DNA of 64,000 nt from Neckera pumila (GCA_963969595.1 OZ018417.1:19532501-19596500); one strand, 5' to 3'. Positions 1 to 12,584 are shown, counted from the first letter of the stretch. The notes: generated from the sequence alone by a model not told the origin. Made by a program: numbers and translations.

Positions 1-1800
1 TTAGGGGTTAAAGATCACATAGAAATACAAGATACAAGAATATCATGTACAGACTAAAAGATTATAATGTTTCATCATGAGGGTGTTACCCCCTTAAAGA
101 TGAAGGCTTTTCTTTTTCCCAAAGACACTTGAAACTTACATTTCTATAAGAAACATCAAGAAGAATTGAAAAATACTTTTTCTCCACATCTATCCGTAGA
201 ATCTTATACCTCACTAGTATGACAATGTGTATTTGAAATTTTAGAATTTTTGGCCATAGATACTGCAAGATATCTGCAATTAAAGTGAAGAAAATAAAAT
301 TTGATTCACACTGTACGGCAAGATTTTTGGACTTCCAACATTTTTAACTTTACATTTTTGTGATACAGAGTTCTAAGCTTCAAATCTTCATAGAGGAGAA
401 TTGAATTCAGAGTCTAGGAGAAAAAACAAACTAAAAAAAACTTATTTTTCATTATTAAAAAAGTTGTAAAACTGAAGATAAAAGGAAAATGTAAAATATT
501 CATATGTTGAATATGGAATTAAAATGCACTAATCTCAATGGTAAGATTGTTGTAGCCATGAAACTAAACTGTGTGGAATTTTTTTGGGAGAAATTGTAAA
601 AATTCTCATAAAAATTCCATTCATAAATTAATCCTACATTTATCTTGTTTTGAGCTCATTTGGGCATAATTTTTGTTTTCAAGCATCGATTAAAAAATAT
701 ATATATATCCCATGGGGCTTATCATTTTTTTTATTTTGAAAAACAATTTAAAAAAATATGGACAAAAATTCAGCCCGTTGTTACTTGCCCAATATCCCAA
801 ATGTCCGCTGTAGGGACAATGGCCCTTAAGGGGTTAGAATTGCTAAAGTGATTTGAAAGCTTTTAATGTTATTTTCTCATGTCAAATCTAAATAGTTGGT
901 CACCCTAGAATATGAGATTAAAGTGCCTAACATGCATGACTGCAATGAACTTATAGCTTAAGAAAATATACTCCACCATTTTGTAAATGAATTTCTAATG
1001 TGTTTTCTTCTCCAAAATCTATTGTGGAAGAGGCGCATTTACAACAATGCTCAACACTACGGAAAATGAAGACTGCAATGGGTATCCTTGCATAAACTCT
1101 TGAACATAAAAATTATAATCAATCATTGTCAAAATTGGATTTGACAATGCTACAAGTAGACTTCAAATAAAATGATGCAAAATTTTTCAATGAAGAATCA
1201 AAACTCATAAAAAATTTCAATTAGCATGTAATCTTATAAAATATACAGTTCAGTATCCAAACTCATCAAAAAAAATCCTCCTTCTATCAATGATGAAAAA
1301 GAAATGCAAGTTCTTCATAGTTGTAACATGTACATCCATCAATACTTAATGTCAACCTAATTTTGACCGAATTACCAAGAAAATTCTAAATCTTTTACGA
1401 AGCTATCCTTTCTGTACTTTAAAGGTTAAAGATACACTCCTTGAAATTAATTCAATTTCCATTTTCCTATTCTATCAATACAAAATACATCATACGATTT
1501 GGACCACATCTTTACCAACGTCCAAATCAACATCCATCAACATCTAATATTGCCATTTTCATTCAAGATGGACATATGTTCATTGTCACTAAAGAGTAAA
1601 GAATGTAATCATTAGTAACTAAAAATTTGGAATGGAGTAGAGAATTTGAAAAGTATATCAAATTTCACTTATATTATTATACAATGCTGCTATATATATA
1701 ACATATGGTTTGCGCGCATACATTCGGCCTCTTACATTTACTAAAGATTTATATACTTCTTGCTATATAGTATGCAAAACTATTTGTATGAACATCAAAA
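1..1800. other. AT-rich non-coding DNA
   Basis: No gene is supported here. The stretch is AT-rich with many short A and T runs. The only open frames are short (about 60 codons) and show no domain, no codon bias and no splice context. I see no tandem repeat and no terminal repeats. Confidence 0.6.
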
Positions 1801-1974
1801 ATATTCAACAAGTACAAGCCAACAAAAAGTATTGCAAAATCGATTGATGATGTGGGCTAAACCGCCTGCGTTCTTTGGGCCTTCTTGACAAGGCCGCTCC
1901 AAATAATCTTAAAACGCTAATGCCAATGTGTGGTGGCTGAACTTGTTCATATTGTTTGTTTCCATGTTCAACTT

Positions 1975-2992
1975 CTAGTACTCGCTGGACATGCAGTCCC
2001 CGTTGATTTGCCAAGCTATTTTGCAAACTGCATATTCCTCCGATGCACTTGACAAACTTGGAATGATAATTGCATCTCCATTTTTCTTGTGTAGATATGC
2101 TATTTGGAGATTCACCCACCATCTCCGAGCCAAAGCCTCCTTCAAGTCACTTGCTAAAGTGAACACATATAAGGATTTAGGCGGTTTTGCTGCTAAGGTA
2201 GTCACTCCCCAATCGCAAACTCCAATGTACACACGTGACTTTTCTTTTGGAAAGTGAAACATGATGTTGTCTGGAGAGATATGATTGTGAAGATGTCTTG
2301 CATCGTGCACCGCTCGCATGATGTGTAGTAATGCCCATGCAAGCTCCATTCGTTTCTTCCTAAAACCAAGCTAGGCGGAAAGCGTCAATTGTCTTTGCAT
2401 CCGTTGAATCGCTATACATCCAGTGAACATGTATGTTGTTTGCAATAGAGCAATCGAGGTACGGCATCTCTCGTAGTGTTTTGCCGTTCCATCAATACGA
2501 GTACCCTTCATATTTTGTTGCATGAACAGTAACAAACCGTATAAATCCAACATGTAGAATTCTCATTGCCAATGACTCATTCTGTTGTTCCAATTTTGCA
2601 AGCTCAGGATGTTTGATGTGTTGGTTGGATATCTTTGCTGCAAATTCCCAATAATTAGGAATCTCTGGATAGCCCTCAATTGTGACCTTCTGAATTGTCG
2701 CATACCCGCCCTTCCGGACTTCTTTGTCTTGCGGAATCACTCTTGCCGTGTTAGGAAGCGCTATGAGATGTCGTCTACCCTTACCCAATTCAACAATTTC
2801 ATCAACGCTTTTCCACCGATGCAGAGACCCTCGTCTATTCCGGCTCTTTGCAAACGAAGCAGAATGGCTAACGGACAATTCAACTGTGAGAGTCACTTGC
2901 TCAAAGGCTTCATCACTTGCACGGTGACGCTTCCCATACTTTACTAGGGTGTCCTTTGCATTCCACAATGAATCTCGGACCCTGGTCGTCAA
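1975..2992 (-). pseudogene. protein kinase-like pseudogene (N-lobe to DFG region)
   Basis: Read on the minus strand, the first part (2992-2492) carries a kinase-like N-lobe. It has a glycine-rich loop (RKGGYATIQKV), a VAIK-like lysine in EFAAKI, and an alpha-C glutamate region (ESLAMRIL). The second part (2349-1975) carries a catalytic-loop relic, HNHISPDNIMF, where HRD is lost, and CDWGVTT in place of DFG. The two parts are joined by about 50 codons that hold one in-frame TGA (2482-2484) and one single-base frameshift near 2370. The loop has H-N-H instead of H-R-D and DWG instead of DFG, so even the ancestor may have been a pseudokinase or strongly diverged. No activation segment or C-lobe is convincing downstream. 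Another open frame upstream (3422-3207) may be a more 5' part of the same gene but is unrecognised. The GC-rich array at 3.43 kb lies just 5' of it. The identification rests on motif order rather than on any single perfect motif. Confidence 0.6.
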
Positions 2993-3429
2993 GAATTGGT
3001 TGAAGTCCCTCTTGTCTGTCTCTTGTTGTCATTCCAGAATGTTGACTGCATCCATAAATCATTTCCACATATCTGCCTTGAATTTCTCCGGACCCTCTTC
3101 ACCTTATTGAATATATTTGGTATGTAGGGACATAATGCTTTCTGTCTCATAGAAGTTGACCGTGCATTTGATCAAAAAACATTTCAATGCATAAGAAAGT
3201 TGCTCTTTATCGGGCGCATTGCTCGATGGGCACTAATGTTTCTTGCATTTCCTCTTTGTTGCGTTCTTTGTTTGCACCATCGTGATGGACTTCTTTGTAT
3301 GAATGAATTTTTTGGAATTCCCAAAGAACGTCGCTTCCAAAAACAATTACGCCAAAGTTTGAAAAAAAAGTAATAAGAGGGCCTCCAAATCTGACTTTTG
3401 TTTTTCCTTGTAAAGGAACCAATGGAGAC

Positions 3430-3900
3430 CTAAGCCATGCTTAAACCACCAAGCTTTCCGCTCCAATCTTGCAAGATGCAAGGGAGAAAACAAAAGTGAA
3501 GAGCGGACGAGTCGTCCGCCTTTCTTATAGCTTGGCGGACGGCAAGGCGGTCGGACAATGTCGCATCGGACGGCCTAAATGAGGTGTGGAGTCCGCCGCC
3601 CGCAAGATCCAATAGTCCGTGAGCCAAATCAGACGCTCGGCAAACGCAGACGGGGTACGCGGACGAAGATCGCGAGCCATCGGACAACAGGTGGCGAACG
3701 GAAGATTGACCGCTCGGATGGGGAAGCGGACGCAGCAGGACTCCTTGGACGGCTTTGGCGGATGGAGGGGGACTGCTCGGAAGGCTGCCTGCAGACGAAG
3801 GGGATTGTTCGGACGGTAGAGGGCGGACGGAGGGGGGCTACTCAGACGGTAGGCACGGAAGGCAGACGGCAGGTGAGCATTGCTAGGACGTGAGCTTGGA
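3430..3900. repeat. GC-rich CGGACG array (copy 1)
   Basis: This is an abrupt GC-rich island in AT-rich surroundings. It is made of irregularly spaced GCGGACGG, GCGGACG and reverse-complement GTCCGCC words on the plus strand. Open frames here run in several overlapping frames on both strands, as expected from stop-poor CG-rich repeats, so I do not call a gene. Six further blocks of the same type occur at about 20.2, 23.7, 25.3, 27.5, 37.3 and 42.7 kb. Confidence 0.75.
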
Positions 3901-3950
3901 GCGGCGAGCGGCGAGCGGGGAGCAGGGATTGGTGAGCGGGGAGCATAGAT
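3870..3950 (+). repeat. GAGCGGGGAGC segment, left inverted-repeat arm
   Basis: About 75 bp made of GAGCGGCGAGC and GAGCGGGGAGC words, ending in GAGCGGGGAGCATA. It aligns by eye to the reverse complement of about 20,160-20,240, including the spacing GTGAGC ... GGAGCA(G/A) ... GGGATT(G/C)GTGAGC ... GGAGCATA. The two copies are therefore inverted relative to each other across 16 kb. Confidence 0.65.
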
Positions 3951-4014
3951 TTTTGTATTTTAGAAAAAAAATTGGATGTGGCAAATGGATAATATTTGGA
4001 TGACAGTAGGTAAG

Positions 4015-4210
4015 TCAATCGATTTGGATGGATGAAATGGATGAAAATGGATGAATGTGAGCTAAAATGGATGAAAGTGGATGATAGTGGATGACTGTGG
4101 ATGACAATGGATGAAAGTGGATGATAATGGATGACAATGGATGACAATGGATGATAGTGGATGATAGTGGATGACAATGGATGACAGTGGATGAAAATGG
4201 ATGAAGAAAG
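4015..4210 (+). repeat. 10-bp minisatellite (AATGGATGAC-like)
   Basis: About 18 units of a 10-bp motif of the form (A/G)(A/G)TGGATGA(C/T/A). Ten is not a multiple of three, so overlapping Ser/Ile/His/Pro-rich open frames appear on the minus strand; these are artefacts of the repeat. The GGATGA core recurs in arrays at 19.8-20.1, 49.4 and 63.7-63.95 kb. Confidence 0.9.
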
Positions 4211-4214
4211 ATGG

Positions 4215-4728
4215 AAAAAGAATTTTTGAGATGAGATGAAAAATGTGAAAATAAAATTTGGATGAGGATGAAGGGTTTATGAATGCAAAACTGACGTAAC
4301 AAGTACATATTAAGGAAACAAAGAGAATGAACATGGAAGAGGGTCCAATGGCTTACAGATTTGATGGCCTTTTTCTTACAGAGCATATGCCAATTGTTTT
4401 AGGGTGTCCTTAGACCATGTAGGATGATTGTGCATTCACCTTGCATTACCGGAACCAAGTCGTACACAATCATTTCGAGGATTTGGAGGGTACGGTGAAG
4501 AATAAAAAGATTTGGGATTACATTAAAATATAGAACTCTACAACACCTCATGCCAAGAAAGGGATCTTCTAATACAATTAGGAGTAATGAGGGTTTAGGG
4601 GAGGACACAGTATTATATATAAATACTAGTCTATTTGAAATGGTCATAGTGGCCCTTTTAGTCTCACTATTATTTCACTTTTGAATAAAGTAGATCATAT
4701 AAAGAGGTCCTACACTACAGAACGCACG
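4215..4728. other. no gene seen; downstream of MULE transposase
   Basis: This stretch lies between the minisatellite and the stop codon of the minus-strand MULE gene, so it probably includes its 3' untranslated region. I see no convincing coding potential or repeat. Short minus-strand open frames are shadows of the minisatellite. Confidence 0.5.
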
Positions 4729-4729
4729 T

Positions 4730-7700
4730 CTAGTTCAAATCTAAGTTATTCAGTATCCCGCTGAGAAGCACTCGCTTGACTTCATTAAAACTAAAACTCG
4801 GAGAATGAATGAAGACATCTTCGGTAGATTGCAAATTGCAAATGACTGGGAATATAAAATATAAATGCTTGCAATTTGCCCATTGTCCTCGCTTCCCCAA
4901 TGCTTTTCTTGCCATTTCGTTGAAGTAAAGGCAATTGCAGTTTGGGAACGAAGAAATTGTAAGCATATATTGCTGAGCCTGTGGCTCCACCCCTGAATTC
5001 AAACAAACTATACAGCCAAAACCAGGGTGAGGTACCATGGTCACTCGATGAATGTGTGCATTCAAGGTCACGGCAGAGGCACAACTGTTAGCTTGTTTTG
5101 TGGAGGGGGCCTTTGGATTCCGGCGAATCAGTTTTCCTGATCGAATTTTGGGGTGGTCGTCTGCGGACGAGGGAACAAGGTAGGCAGAAACTACATCTAT
5201 CCTTGGCTCTCCGCCAAATAGTCTCCATGGTGAAATCAATTCACGTTGTGGGAGTCGAAAGCCAGCAGCTTCTAAAGCTAGAATTTCAGCTTTGGACAGA
5301 GTAGTGCCCCTTTTCACTGGCCAAATGGAAGGAATGGAAGGACGGGACAACACCCATTTTTGTTTGGTTCCCTTCACGCACCTTTCAATGTCGTCATTGC
5401 AAAAGAAGAACTCCATCCTATCATTCCAATTCTTTTTGTAATTGACCATTATACCTGTATAAGTGGGTGCTGCTGTGGCAACGTTGTTCTGGACAATCTT
5501 GGCAATGCACTTCTTCTTGGATACTGCTTGTAGTGCAAAGCAAGCCTTTGCAGATGCTTTCGGAAGTCTTGCTATGTGCCACTCCATTTCGTCATAGTCA
5601 CTTTCTTGAATTGCTGTCGCATGTGAAGACAATTTGCTTCTCTCTTGTCTTAGATTCTCTTCAGTTTCCATTGCTTCCAATATGTCTGCTTCTTCCCTGT
5701 GCGACAAGTCTTTTGTAATTGTGTTTAAATAGGGAACACTTGACGAGCCTCTGTACAATCTTGTTTGGATGTGAGGATAGGAGAAATTAACCTTATTCGG
5801 TCTATGAGAATCGTGCTCGCAACCCAATGGCATGTCTGCCTTCCGCTTTGGGAATCCAAATACTTCTTCATCTTCCAAATGAGGCTCTTTGTTCACAAAT
5901 TCCTCAACACCTGAGACGCTAGATATAGCTTGTGTAAGGACCTTTGGATTTTCGGTCCGCACAGCCGATCGTTGAGCAACTCGAAGTAACAGCTCTTCCT
6001 TCCCAGGTCCTGTCCCGGGTTTGTTTCCTTTTAGATACTGGTAGTACCTAACCATTTGCATGAAAGCTCTTACGAAGTCGTCAACAGTGGCTATGTATAA
6101 GTCGTTACCACGATTACCAGATTGTTGAAGCCACTTACTGTGTACCGTCTCTGCCAGGTTGCATGCCGGCATTTCTGCAAGCTCAATTTTGCTGAGATTC
6201 TACAGAAAGAAAGTAAAGGTGCCACTGAATCTTAGAATGAGACATGCAAACAATTGTTCTAGAAAGTGCCATGAATGCGGTTAGGGGGTTTAGGGTATGA
6301 AATTTTATTATGATCATTTACCCTTACAAATAACCACTTTACAATAGTTGCATGGAAGAAGGATAGAAAGGGGCCATGACAAACCTAAATATTGCTATTC
6401 TATAGGCCCCAATAGGACAATTCGAGGACCACTTCCGACCATTGCACCAAAGTCACATAATGCAGCATGACCTACAATTCATTTTGAAAGCCTTTGAGAG
6501 ATGAGTCTCGGCCCCGAGACGACACATTTGGCGGGCGACCCAAGCAAGGATTTTTGAGCATATGTTCTGTTAGACACCAGCCCATGGAAATGGAAATCTG
6601 ATAATTGGACCATGGAACTTTGTCTTGTCTATCACTCCGACCACCGGCTGAGCATTATGAATAGGCTGGTTTAGGGACACAAAACAATATTAGCGGATGA
6701 CTCAATTATCCCCCGACAATTCCCATTTGATTATAAGTTTAAATGCTATTGAACTAGTCTAATGAAGACACTTACAAGACACTTACAAGTTGCATGAAGC
6801 TGCCCTATTGCCGATATAGGAAATGCCAAAATGAGAGCCACAACTCGAGTCAATGCAAGCCTTCTACCGTTGTAGCACCCGATGATAGCCACCAAGCCTT
6901 GATAGCCAAGTAACGGGTTTCAGATTCCTCCAAAGAAACAACATTCCTGTATTGTTTGCAAAAGTGTCAATGTTGGTCTTGTAGGTCACCACGAATTTCA
7001 GCTTTGGTATGCTTCTCCATCGATTGAGTCCAATGAAAGAGGCAAGTCCTTTCCCGATTGTCCATTGGCACGCTGATGTCTCCCGGTCCATAAATCATCC
7101 TCACAGCATTCCAGTTTGCTTGAGCACTGTCAGCCATGAATCCCTTAAATTGAATCTGAGGTACACCGTGTCTCTCAAGAATGGAATTCAAATTTTGCCA
7201 GAACAGAATCTGGGCTGCACAATCTTCTGATTGCATGTCGCAAACAACGATTGTCATAACTCGACAGTATAAAGAATCATAGACATGGCACACCATAGTG
7301 GTCCGCTCTTTAACATGTTTTACATGATCAAACATTATCCATGCATCTTCCAAGTCACCGCCCATTTGCATGCGTTTTACTAAGTCCACTCCACTTCCCG
7401 GATCTACTTCGGACATCTTAAACACAAATACTTTATCAGCATCAGTTCCTTGACCAAGGAATTTGCTCTCCTGAACAAAAGCTCAAGTACTGGAACCCCT
7501 CAACTTAGTAATGCTGTCGATGATTCCGAATCTCCTCAAATACTTAAAAGAAGTTACCTCATTTTGTATACTTGGAGAGCTGAAGTACTTGCACTTGTCT
7601 AATACTGGTACCAGCTCAGCAAAGTCCATTGTCTTCGACATCATCCCATTAGGACGCAAGAGAAGATCCCCAAACAACTCTTTTGTAGCCTCAAGGACGA

Positions 7701-8448
7701 TGGAAGAATTTGTTGCAGTTGGTGTCTTCTCCATCTGCTGCCCAATAAGAGATCGAGTAAGGTCCTTCATGTCTCTCAATTCTCCCTCCTTTATGGGATG
7801 CTCATGAATGCCTAAATGTACAAATGCTTGGATCATCTTGCAGTTGCTGATGACATAGTATACTCTCACAGAACACCTCGCAATACAACTCGGAGGTTCC
7901 TTACAAATTTTGCAAACCAAGGATGACCCAGGAGGGTGCAATTGTCCAACATCAAGTGCCGTGGAGCACAGTCCTTCCCATTCCAATTCATTCACAGTTC
8001 TGATTCGGTGAACCCGACTAAGGAACTCGCAATTACTGTTCATGCATCTAAGATGCCCTATACAAACGAAAGTGCGAAACGACAATCCCATAGGATTAGT
8101 GATGTTTGTGGTGACGGTTTTTGACCAAACATGGCCATCGTATCTTTTATCCATCCCAATCATCTGCCGAGCATGAGAAGGAGAGGACCCACTATCTAGT
8201 GGCGGTAGCTCAAATATGAGATTGCCGTTAAAACTTGGAGGCAAGTTGGTCACTCTCTGAATGCGAATCTGGTCATAATCAATTTTCGCCAACACATTCC
8301 TACATCCCTTCAAGTTCCTTAAACCTCTCAAGCATTGAATGATCGATGCTACGGATCCTGTTAAGTCATTTTTGAACTCAATGACCGGTGACTTCATGCT
8401 AGTAAGCGGAGGGAATGTTGTCATCAAAGAGGGAGCGTGTGTACTCAA
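4730..8448 (-). pseudogene. Mutator-like (MULE) transposase, multi-exon, decayed
   Basis: Exon 1 (8448-6787) starts with an N-terminal Cys/His DNA-binding region (CMNSNCEF, SLVCKICKEPPSC, then FVHLGIHEHP, of the WRKY-GCM1/FLYWCH type). It continues into the MULE catalytic core (WIMFDHVKHV, FKGFMADSAQANWNAV, RERTCLFHWTQS, YLAIKAWWLSSG, WLSFWHFLYRQ). Exon 2 (6181-4730) begins NLAETVHSKWLQQSGN and ends with a SWIM-type zinc motif, CNC ... NCKHLYF. The splice pair, donor GTAAGT at 6786 and acceptor after TTGAG at 6182, keeps phase 0. Exon 1 has at least three in-frame stops, at 7483-7485 (TGA), just after QDQH near 6964 (TGA) and in YRQ-stop-GSF (TAG, where relatives have Trp). Exon 2 has none over 480 codons. 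The frame is otherwise continuous. This is probably the transposase of the surrounding element, recently disabled by point mutations. The true start is uncertain; upstream DNA has an 8-base C run (8,503-8,510) that could hide a frameshift. Confidence 0.85.
6505..6520. repeat. palindromic site in MULE intron
   Basis: GTCTCGG-CC-CCGAGAC: 7-bp perfect arms around a 2-bp centre. It lies in the intron of the MULE transposase (6182-6786). It is the leftmost member of a palindrome family that otherwise clusters at 10.7-18.5 kb. Confidence 0.8.
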
Positions 8449-8594
8449 GAGAGGTTCAAGAAAGGTTGTATCTGAGTCAGAACTAAGGACAGTGACATTG
8501 GGGGGGGCTTTGTTCTATCTTAACAGGTAGCAGAGGAGGCTTCTTAGACGACAACAAGGAGGACCGACGCGGTGTTCGTAAGTCTACAGAAGCT

Positions 8595-8879
8595 TCATTT
8601 ATGGCAAGGGACCCCATATGCTTTATATTTTCCTAGCTTCAAGTTCCAAGCAATGTCCTCTCCAACCGAAGCAGGCACTTGTCCTATGGTGTGCGTAAGT
8701 TCTCTTGAGTCGCAATCAAATACATCTTTGTCAACATGGATCGAGCTTGCTGTAAATTGAAATCGAAGACTCAAGCGAGCTGCCAAAAATATTGCCAATC
8801 CATCTTGGCCTACACGAAAAATCAAGGGTACGCCTTCACCATTTGCCTTGACTACAACCATGTCCTGAAAGTCTACCAT
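8595..8879 (-). CDS. possible 5' exon of the MULE gene, unrecognised
   Basis: An ATG-initiated frame of 94 codons on the minus strand, just upstream of the MULE exon and in the same direction. It contains ordinary mixed-composition sequence (for example VGEDIAWNLKLGKYKAYG) but no domain I recognise. The distance to the MULE exon and the lack of other genes suggest a 5' exon or a small separate gene. No splice join can be proven, so it may also be a chance open frame. Confidence 0.25.
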   Translation of the reverse strand: MVDFQDMVVVKANGEGVPLIFRVGQDGLAIFLAARLSLRFQFTASSIHVDKDVFDCDSRELTHTIGQVPASVGEDIAWNLKLGKYKAYGVPCHK

Positions 8880-8889
8880 CCCAACGGAC

Positions 8890-11085
8890 CAGATGGAACT
8901 GATCGCGACAATGTATAATACTGCTTCTAGAAGAGATAAAACGGGAACATCACTGCATCACAGAAACCATAGACCCAATACACAAGACTAACTAATCGGG
9001 AGCAGACATCATGAAAGCCATTTGCACAGAAGAGTTGACAACATGGTGATACTCACCATTTCAACCAGGAATACATTCAAAGTTCGAGAAGGCAATAAAA
9101 CATGAGTAATCAGTGGTAAAGAGTTGGGTGGAATACCTTTGCGACCAGTCATCATATACACATTGACGGTTAAGTAAATGCCAAGCCCTTTCAAATTCAA
9201 AATTATGTGCATGAATCTATTTTACGTTGCCTCCCAACGAACACATTTGATTCACTAATGTTAGTGTCAGTGTCAGTGGTCTGTGAAACAAATTTTCAAG
9301 GTGTTGCTATAGGCTTCAATACGGAGCCCATGGACAACAGAAAGGGCTAGTAGTATAATCTGTGACACGTTGAACCGCCGCCGGTCGATTGTGATTTTGA
9401 ATATAATTGCATTCTAACAAGTTACATATAAATAATGACCCTCCTTTGAGCGCAAACCAGACCATTGTGGATAGTTGATCCATAGTGGACACCTAACAAA
9501 TACATGACAGCGTGTTCCCCCATTATTAATATCTAATCTGACACCAATGGAGAGATTAGTAATGGTGTTAAACTGTTAGGAGCATCTGCAATTCTGAAAC
9601 ATGTCATAGTGCTCTCCACCATATTAATGTTCTTGTATATAAGAGAGTATTTTGACATTCCATTCAAAATAGCATATGTTGTCAAATTCTTCATGGATAT
9701 TGCACTTGCTCTTGACTCTCTTGAATAGATCACATCAGAATACTCAAGCTTTTTCATATTTCAGTCAATTCTTGTTGGATATTGCTCTAAGGTCTTCAGA
9801 AATATCAGGAATTCTTGAAGAAAGAACTACTAAATACATATGTACACTCCAATGTATGACCACAATTGGCATGAGTACCTCTACACTAAGACTCCCTCTC
9901 TCTAATTTAGGTATACGGGGGATTAGTAAGCACAGCCAAGAATTAGAAATAAATAAATGAAGATTACCAATTTTTCATCGTAGACGAAACAAAACTCAAA
10001 AGCCAAAAGTAACCTTCATTTCCCAGGTCACCTTATACCGCACCCCGTTAGCGGGAACTCCATACCCGGAATAGAATCGGAAAGTCATATACCCGGACTG
10101 CCCTCGCAAACACCACTCTGAGATCAGAAGAAAACGGCCCTCGGGAACCCTAAATGGGCACACTTCGCCGCGAGGCTTGTGAGTAGTCCGCCGCCAACCT
10201 TCCCAGTCCAAGGCGTTGCTTTGTTGTACGTGATACATTGTATTGATGCATACTTACTCGTTGTGTGTGAGGTTTGGAACACGGGGTTTGTGAATTGCAA
10301 GTTCTTTCATCATGTCTCGCAATCTTCGACCGCATCGCAGGAAACTTGGAGACGGAGAAGGGGAAGCACATGGCAGAGAGGCGGATTCGACTACGAATGA
10401 GGTACAACATACTTCGTTTTCTGATGAACAAGGTTAAGGTCTCTTGCGTAATACTCTGGTCTTCAAATGTCTTCACTCGCTCATACCTCTTTGAGATCTC
10501 ATAAGGTCGCCAAACTAGGATTAGGATTTGCAGCAGGATTAAGTCAGTCCAAGCATTAGACTAGAGGATTGTTATTTCCAATTTCGATTTGGTTTATCAC
10601 AGCTACAACGTAGGAGATCAATTAACGATTGGCGGTATAAGTTCTTGGCAGCGGGTCAAGAATGCAAGATTTTTGGGTTAGGGATCCCTTGACGAAAGTC
10701 ATGGATTTGGTTATCTTATCATTCTCATTCAGCTAGCGGACGAAGACTTCTGTGCTTGCGGTGTTGTCTTGGTCCCGAGAGAGGGTTTTGTGGATTCACT
10801 AGTATGCATAATATAATAGAGTGCACTCACTTGCAATATCATTTGACGGGTTCATGCAAAATAGGGATAAAAGAAATTGATAGAGAATCTGTTCAGACCT
10901 TGGACATAGTCTGTACATTTGTAGTCATTGATTATGAAATGGTAGGTGTGTCAGTCAGTTGTCCTGGGCTGGTTCACTCAGATTTTGGTCTCGGTCCCTT
11001 GACTGCTTTTCCCGAGTACAGGTTATTAGTATTCTTTTTGTGACCACCGACTCATGGAGTATGCATACTCTGTTCTGTAAGAGTA
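8890..11085. other. central region of the element, no gene supported
   Basis: This region separates the two divergently transcribed genes. A minus-strand frame at 10238-9996 (80 codons) and neighbouring plus-strand frames near 10.2-10.5 kb are open but unrecognised. Two imperfect palindrome-family members occur near its right end (10,767-10,780 and 10,988-11,003). Promoters for both genes may lie here, but I see no specific promoter element. Confidence 0.4.
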
Positions 11086-11087
11086 AC

Positions 11088-11960
11088 GTCTTGGGAACGA
11101 AACATGGTCTACCCAGCGACGGTCCTGCAAAGCTTTCATTGCTTAATTTGAATTAAGGAAAGACTAACCACTATTATAAAATGGAAATCTCGAGTTCCTG
11201 TATCTGTGCTTTCATTGAAGATTACATATCATGCGTAATCCTATCGATCTCGTAGAGCTCTCGGGGCCGAGACATAGTCTAACCAGCGATGGTCATGCAA
11301 AGTGTTGATTGCTTAGTATGAATTAAGGCAAAACTAACTAGTATAACTCTACAGAATTCTGGAGTTCTTGAATCTATGCTTTTGTTGAGGTTTACATATC
11401 ATACATAGCCCTTTTTGTCTCGTAGTGGTCTCAGAACCGAGACATGGTCTAACCAGAGACGGTCGTGCATAGCCTTGATTCCTTAATTTGAATTAGGGAA
11501 GGACTAACTAGTATTTTTATAAGGAAATCTTGAGTTCCTGTATCTGTGCTTTCGTTTAGGATTACATATCATGCATAATCCTTTCGGTCTCGTAGAGCTC
11601 TCGAGACCGAGGCATGGTCTAACCAACAATCGTCATGCATAGCTTTGATTGCATAATTTGAGTTAGGGAACAACTAACCAGTATTATCATAAGGAAATTA
11701 TGAGTTCTTGTATCTGTGCATTTGTTGAGGATTACATATCATGCATAATCCTTTTGGTCTTGAAGAGCTTTTGGGACCGAGACATGGTCTACACAGAGAC
11801 GGTCATGCATAGCTATCCTTTCATAATATGAGTTAAGGAAAAACTAACAAGTATTACAGTAGTGAAACCTCGAATTCCTTTTGTTGTGCTTTCATTGAAT
11901 TTTACATATCATGCAAAGCCGTTTCAGTCTTTGTGAGCTCTCGGTACCGAGAGCTAATCT
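11088..11960. repeat. 170-bp tandem array, about five units
   Basis: The reference word ACATGGTCT (or a variant) falls at 11,102, 11,272, 11,442, 11,612, 11,782 and 11,952, which is an exact 170-bp spacing five times. The units have diverged by many substitutions but the length is conserved. Each unit has the order: palindrome core (TCTCGGGACCGAGA-like), ACATGGTCTAACC, GCGACGGTCATGCA, a TTGATTGCTTAATTTG segment, TTCCTGTATCTGTGC, and TTACATATCATGCATAATCC. The last unit carries a perfect 16-bp palindrome. Constant unit length despite divergence suggests purifying constraint or homogenisation acting on spacing. Confidence 0.92.
11938..11953. repeat. perfect 16-bp palindrome CTCTCGGTACCGAGAG
   Basis: The sequence equals its own reverse complement. 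It terminates the 170-bp array, and it is the perfect version of the degenerate cores at 11,258, 11,428, 11,598 and 11,768. Confidence 0.9.
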
Positions 11961-12570
11961 GCCATACTGCGGTCATGCAAAAATTCCAGATGACTTCATG
12001 TAGTTTTCAGAGATCTCACAATATTAGTTCGATGGAGTGCAAAATTGGTCATACTGGTCAGTATATTATGAATTTTATGTAATTAGGTCATATGCATTTC
12101 AAATATAAGTAACCGGGTTTGCATGACTCACTAGAGGTGGCAAAAGCCTCGGTCCCGAGAGTCGAATTCTGTTGGCATGGCTATGCACAAGAATCCAGTT
12201 TGTCCCAAACCGGTAAGGCGTCATCTTACAGATAACCACTAATATCGGGACCGGAGGGTATTTGAACCTCTATGAATTTGTATGATCCGTTAGCATTTGA
12301 TGTTATTTATTGAGTCTAATACAAGTTGAATGTAATCTCGATGCCGGTAGTATAATTCGGGGAATCAGGTCTATGCGTAATTCCTTGAATTTGGATAGCC
12401 TTACAAATTAGAATTTGGATTTATTAGTACCGTCACGGTTGCCAATGATTCATGACAATGCTTCAGTGTTTAGTTAATGATCAGTTTCAATGCCTAGAAG
12501 TGTGGAGGGAATCTGAAGAATTGTAGACAATGTTCATGGTTTATGCATAGTCGAGCAGGTGGGGTAGACA

Positions 12571-12584
12571 TCTCGGGCCCGAGA
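12571..12584. repeat. perfect 14-bp palindrome TCTCGGGCCCGAGA
   Basis: A self-complementary member of the palindrome family, about 0.5 kb upstream of the first coding segment of the ParB-methyltransferase gene. Confidence 0.9.

Noticed and set aside
4015..4386. Ser/His/Pro/Ile-rich minus-strand open frames of 90-123 codons
   Set aside because: They are translations of the 10-bp GGATGA minisatellite in successive frames, with no domain and no splice or start context.
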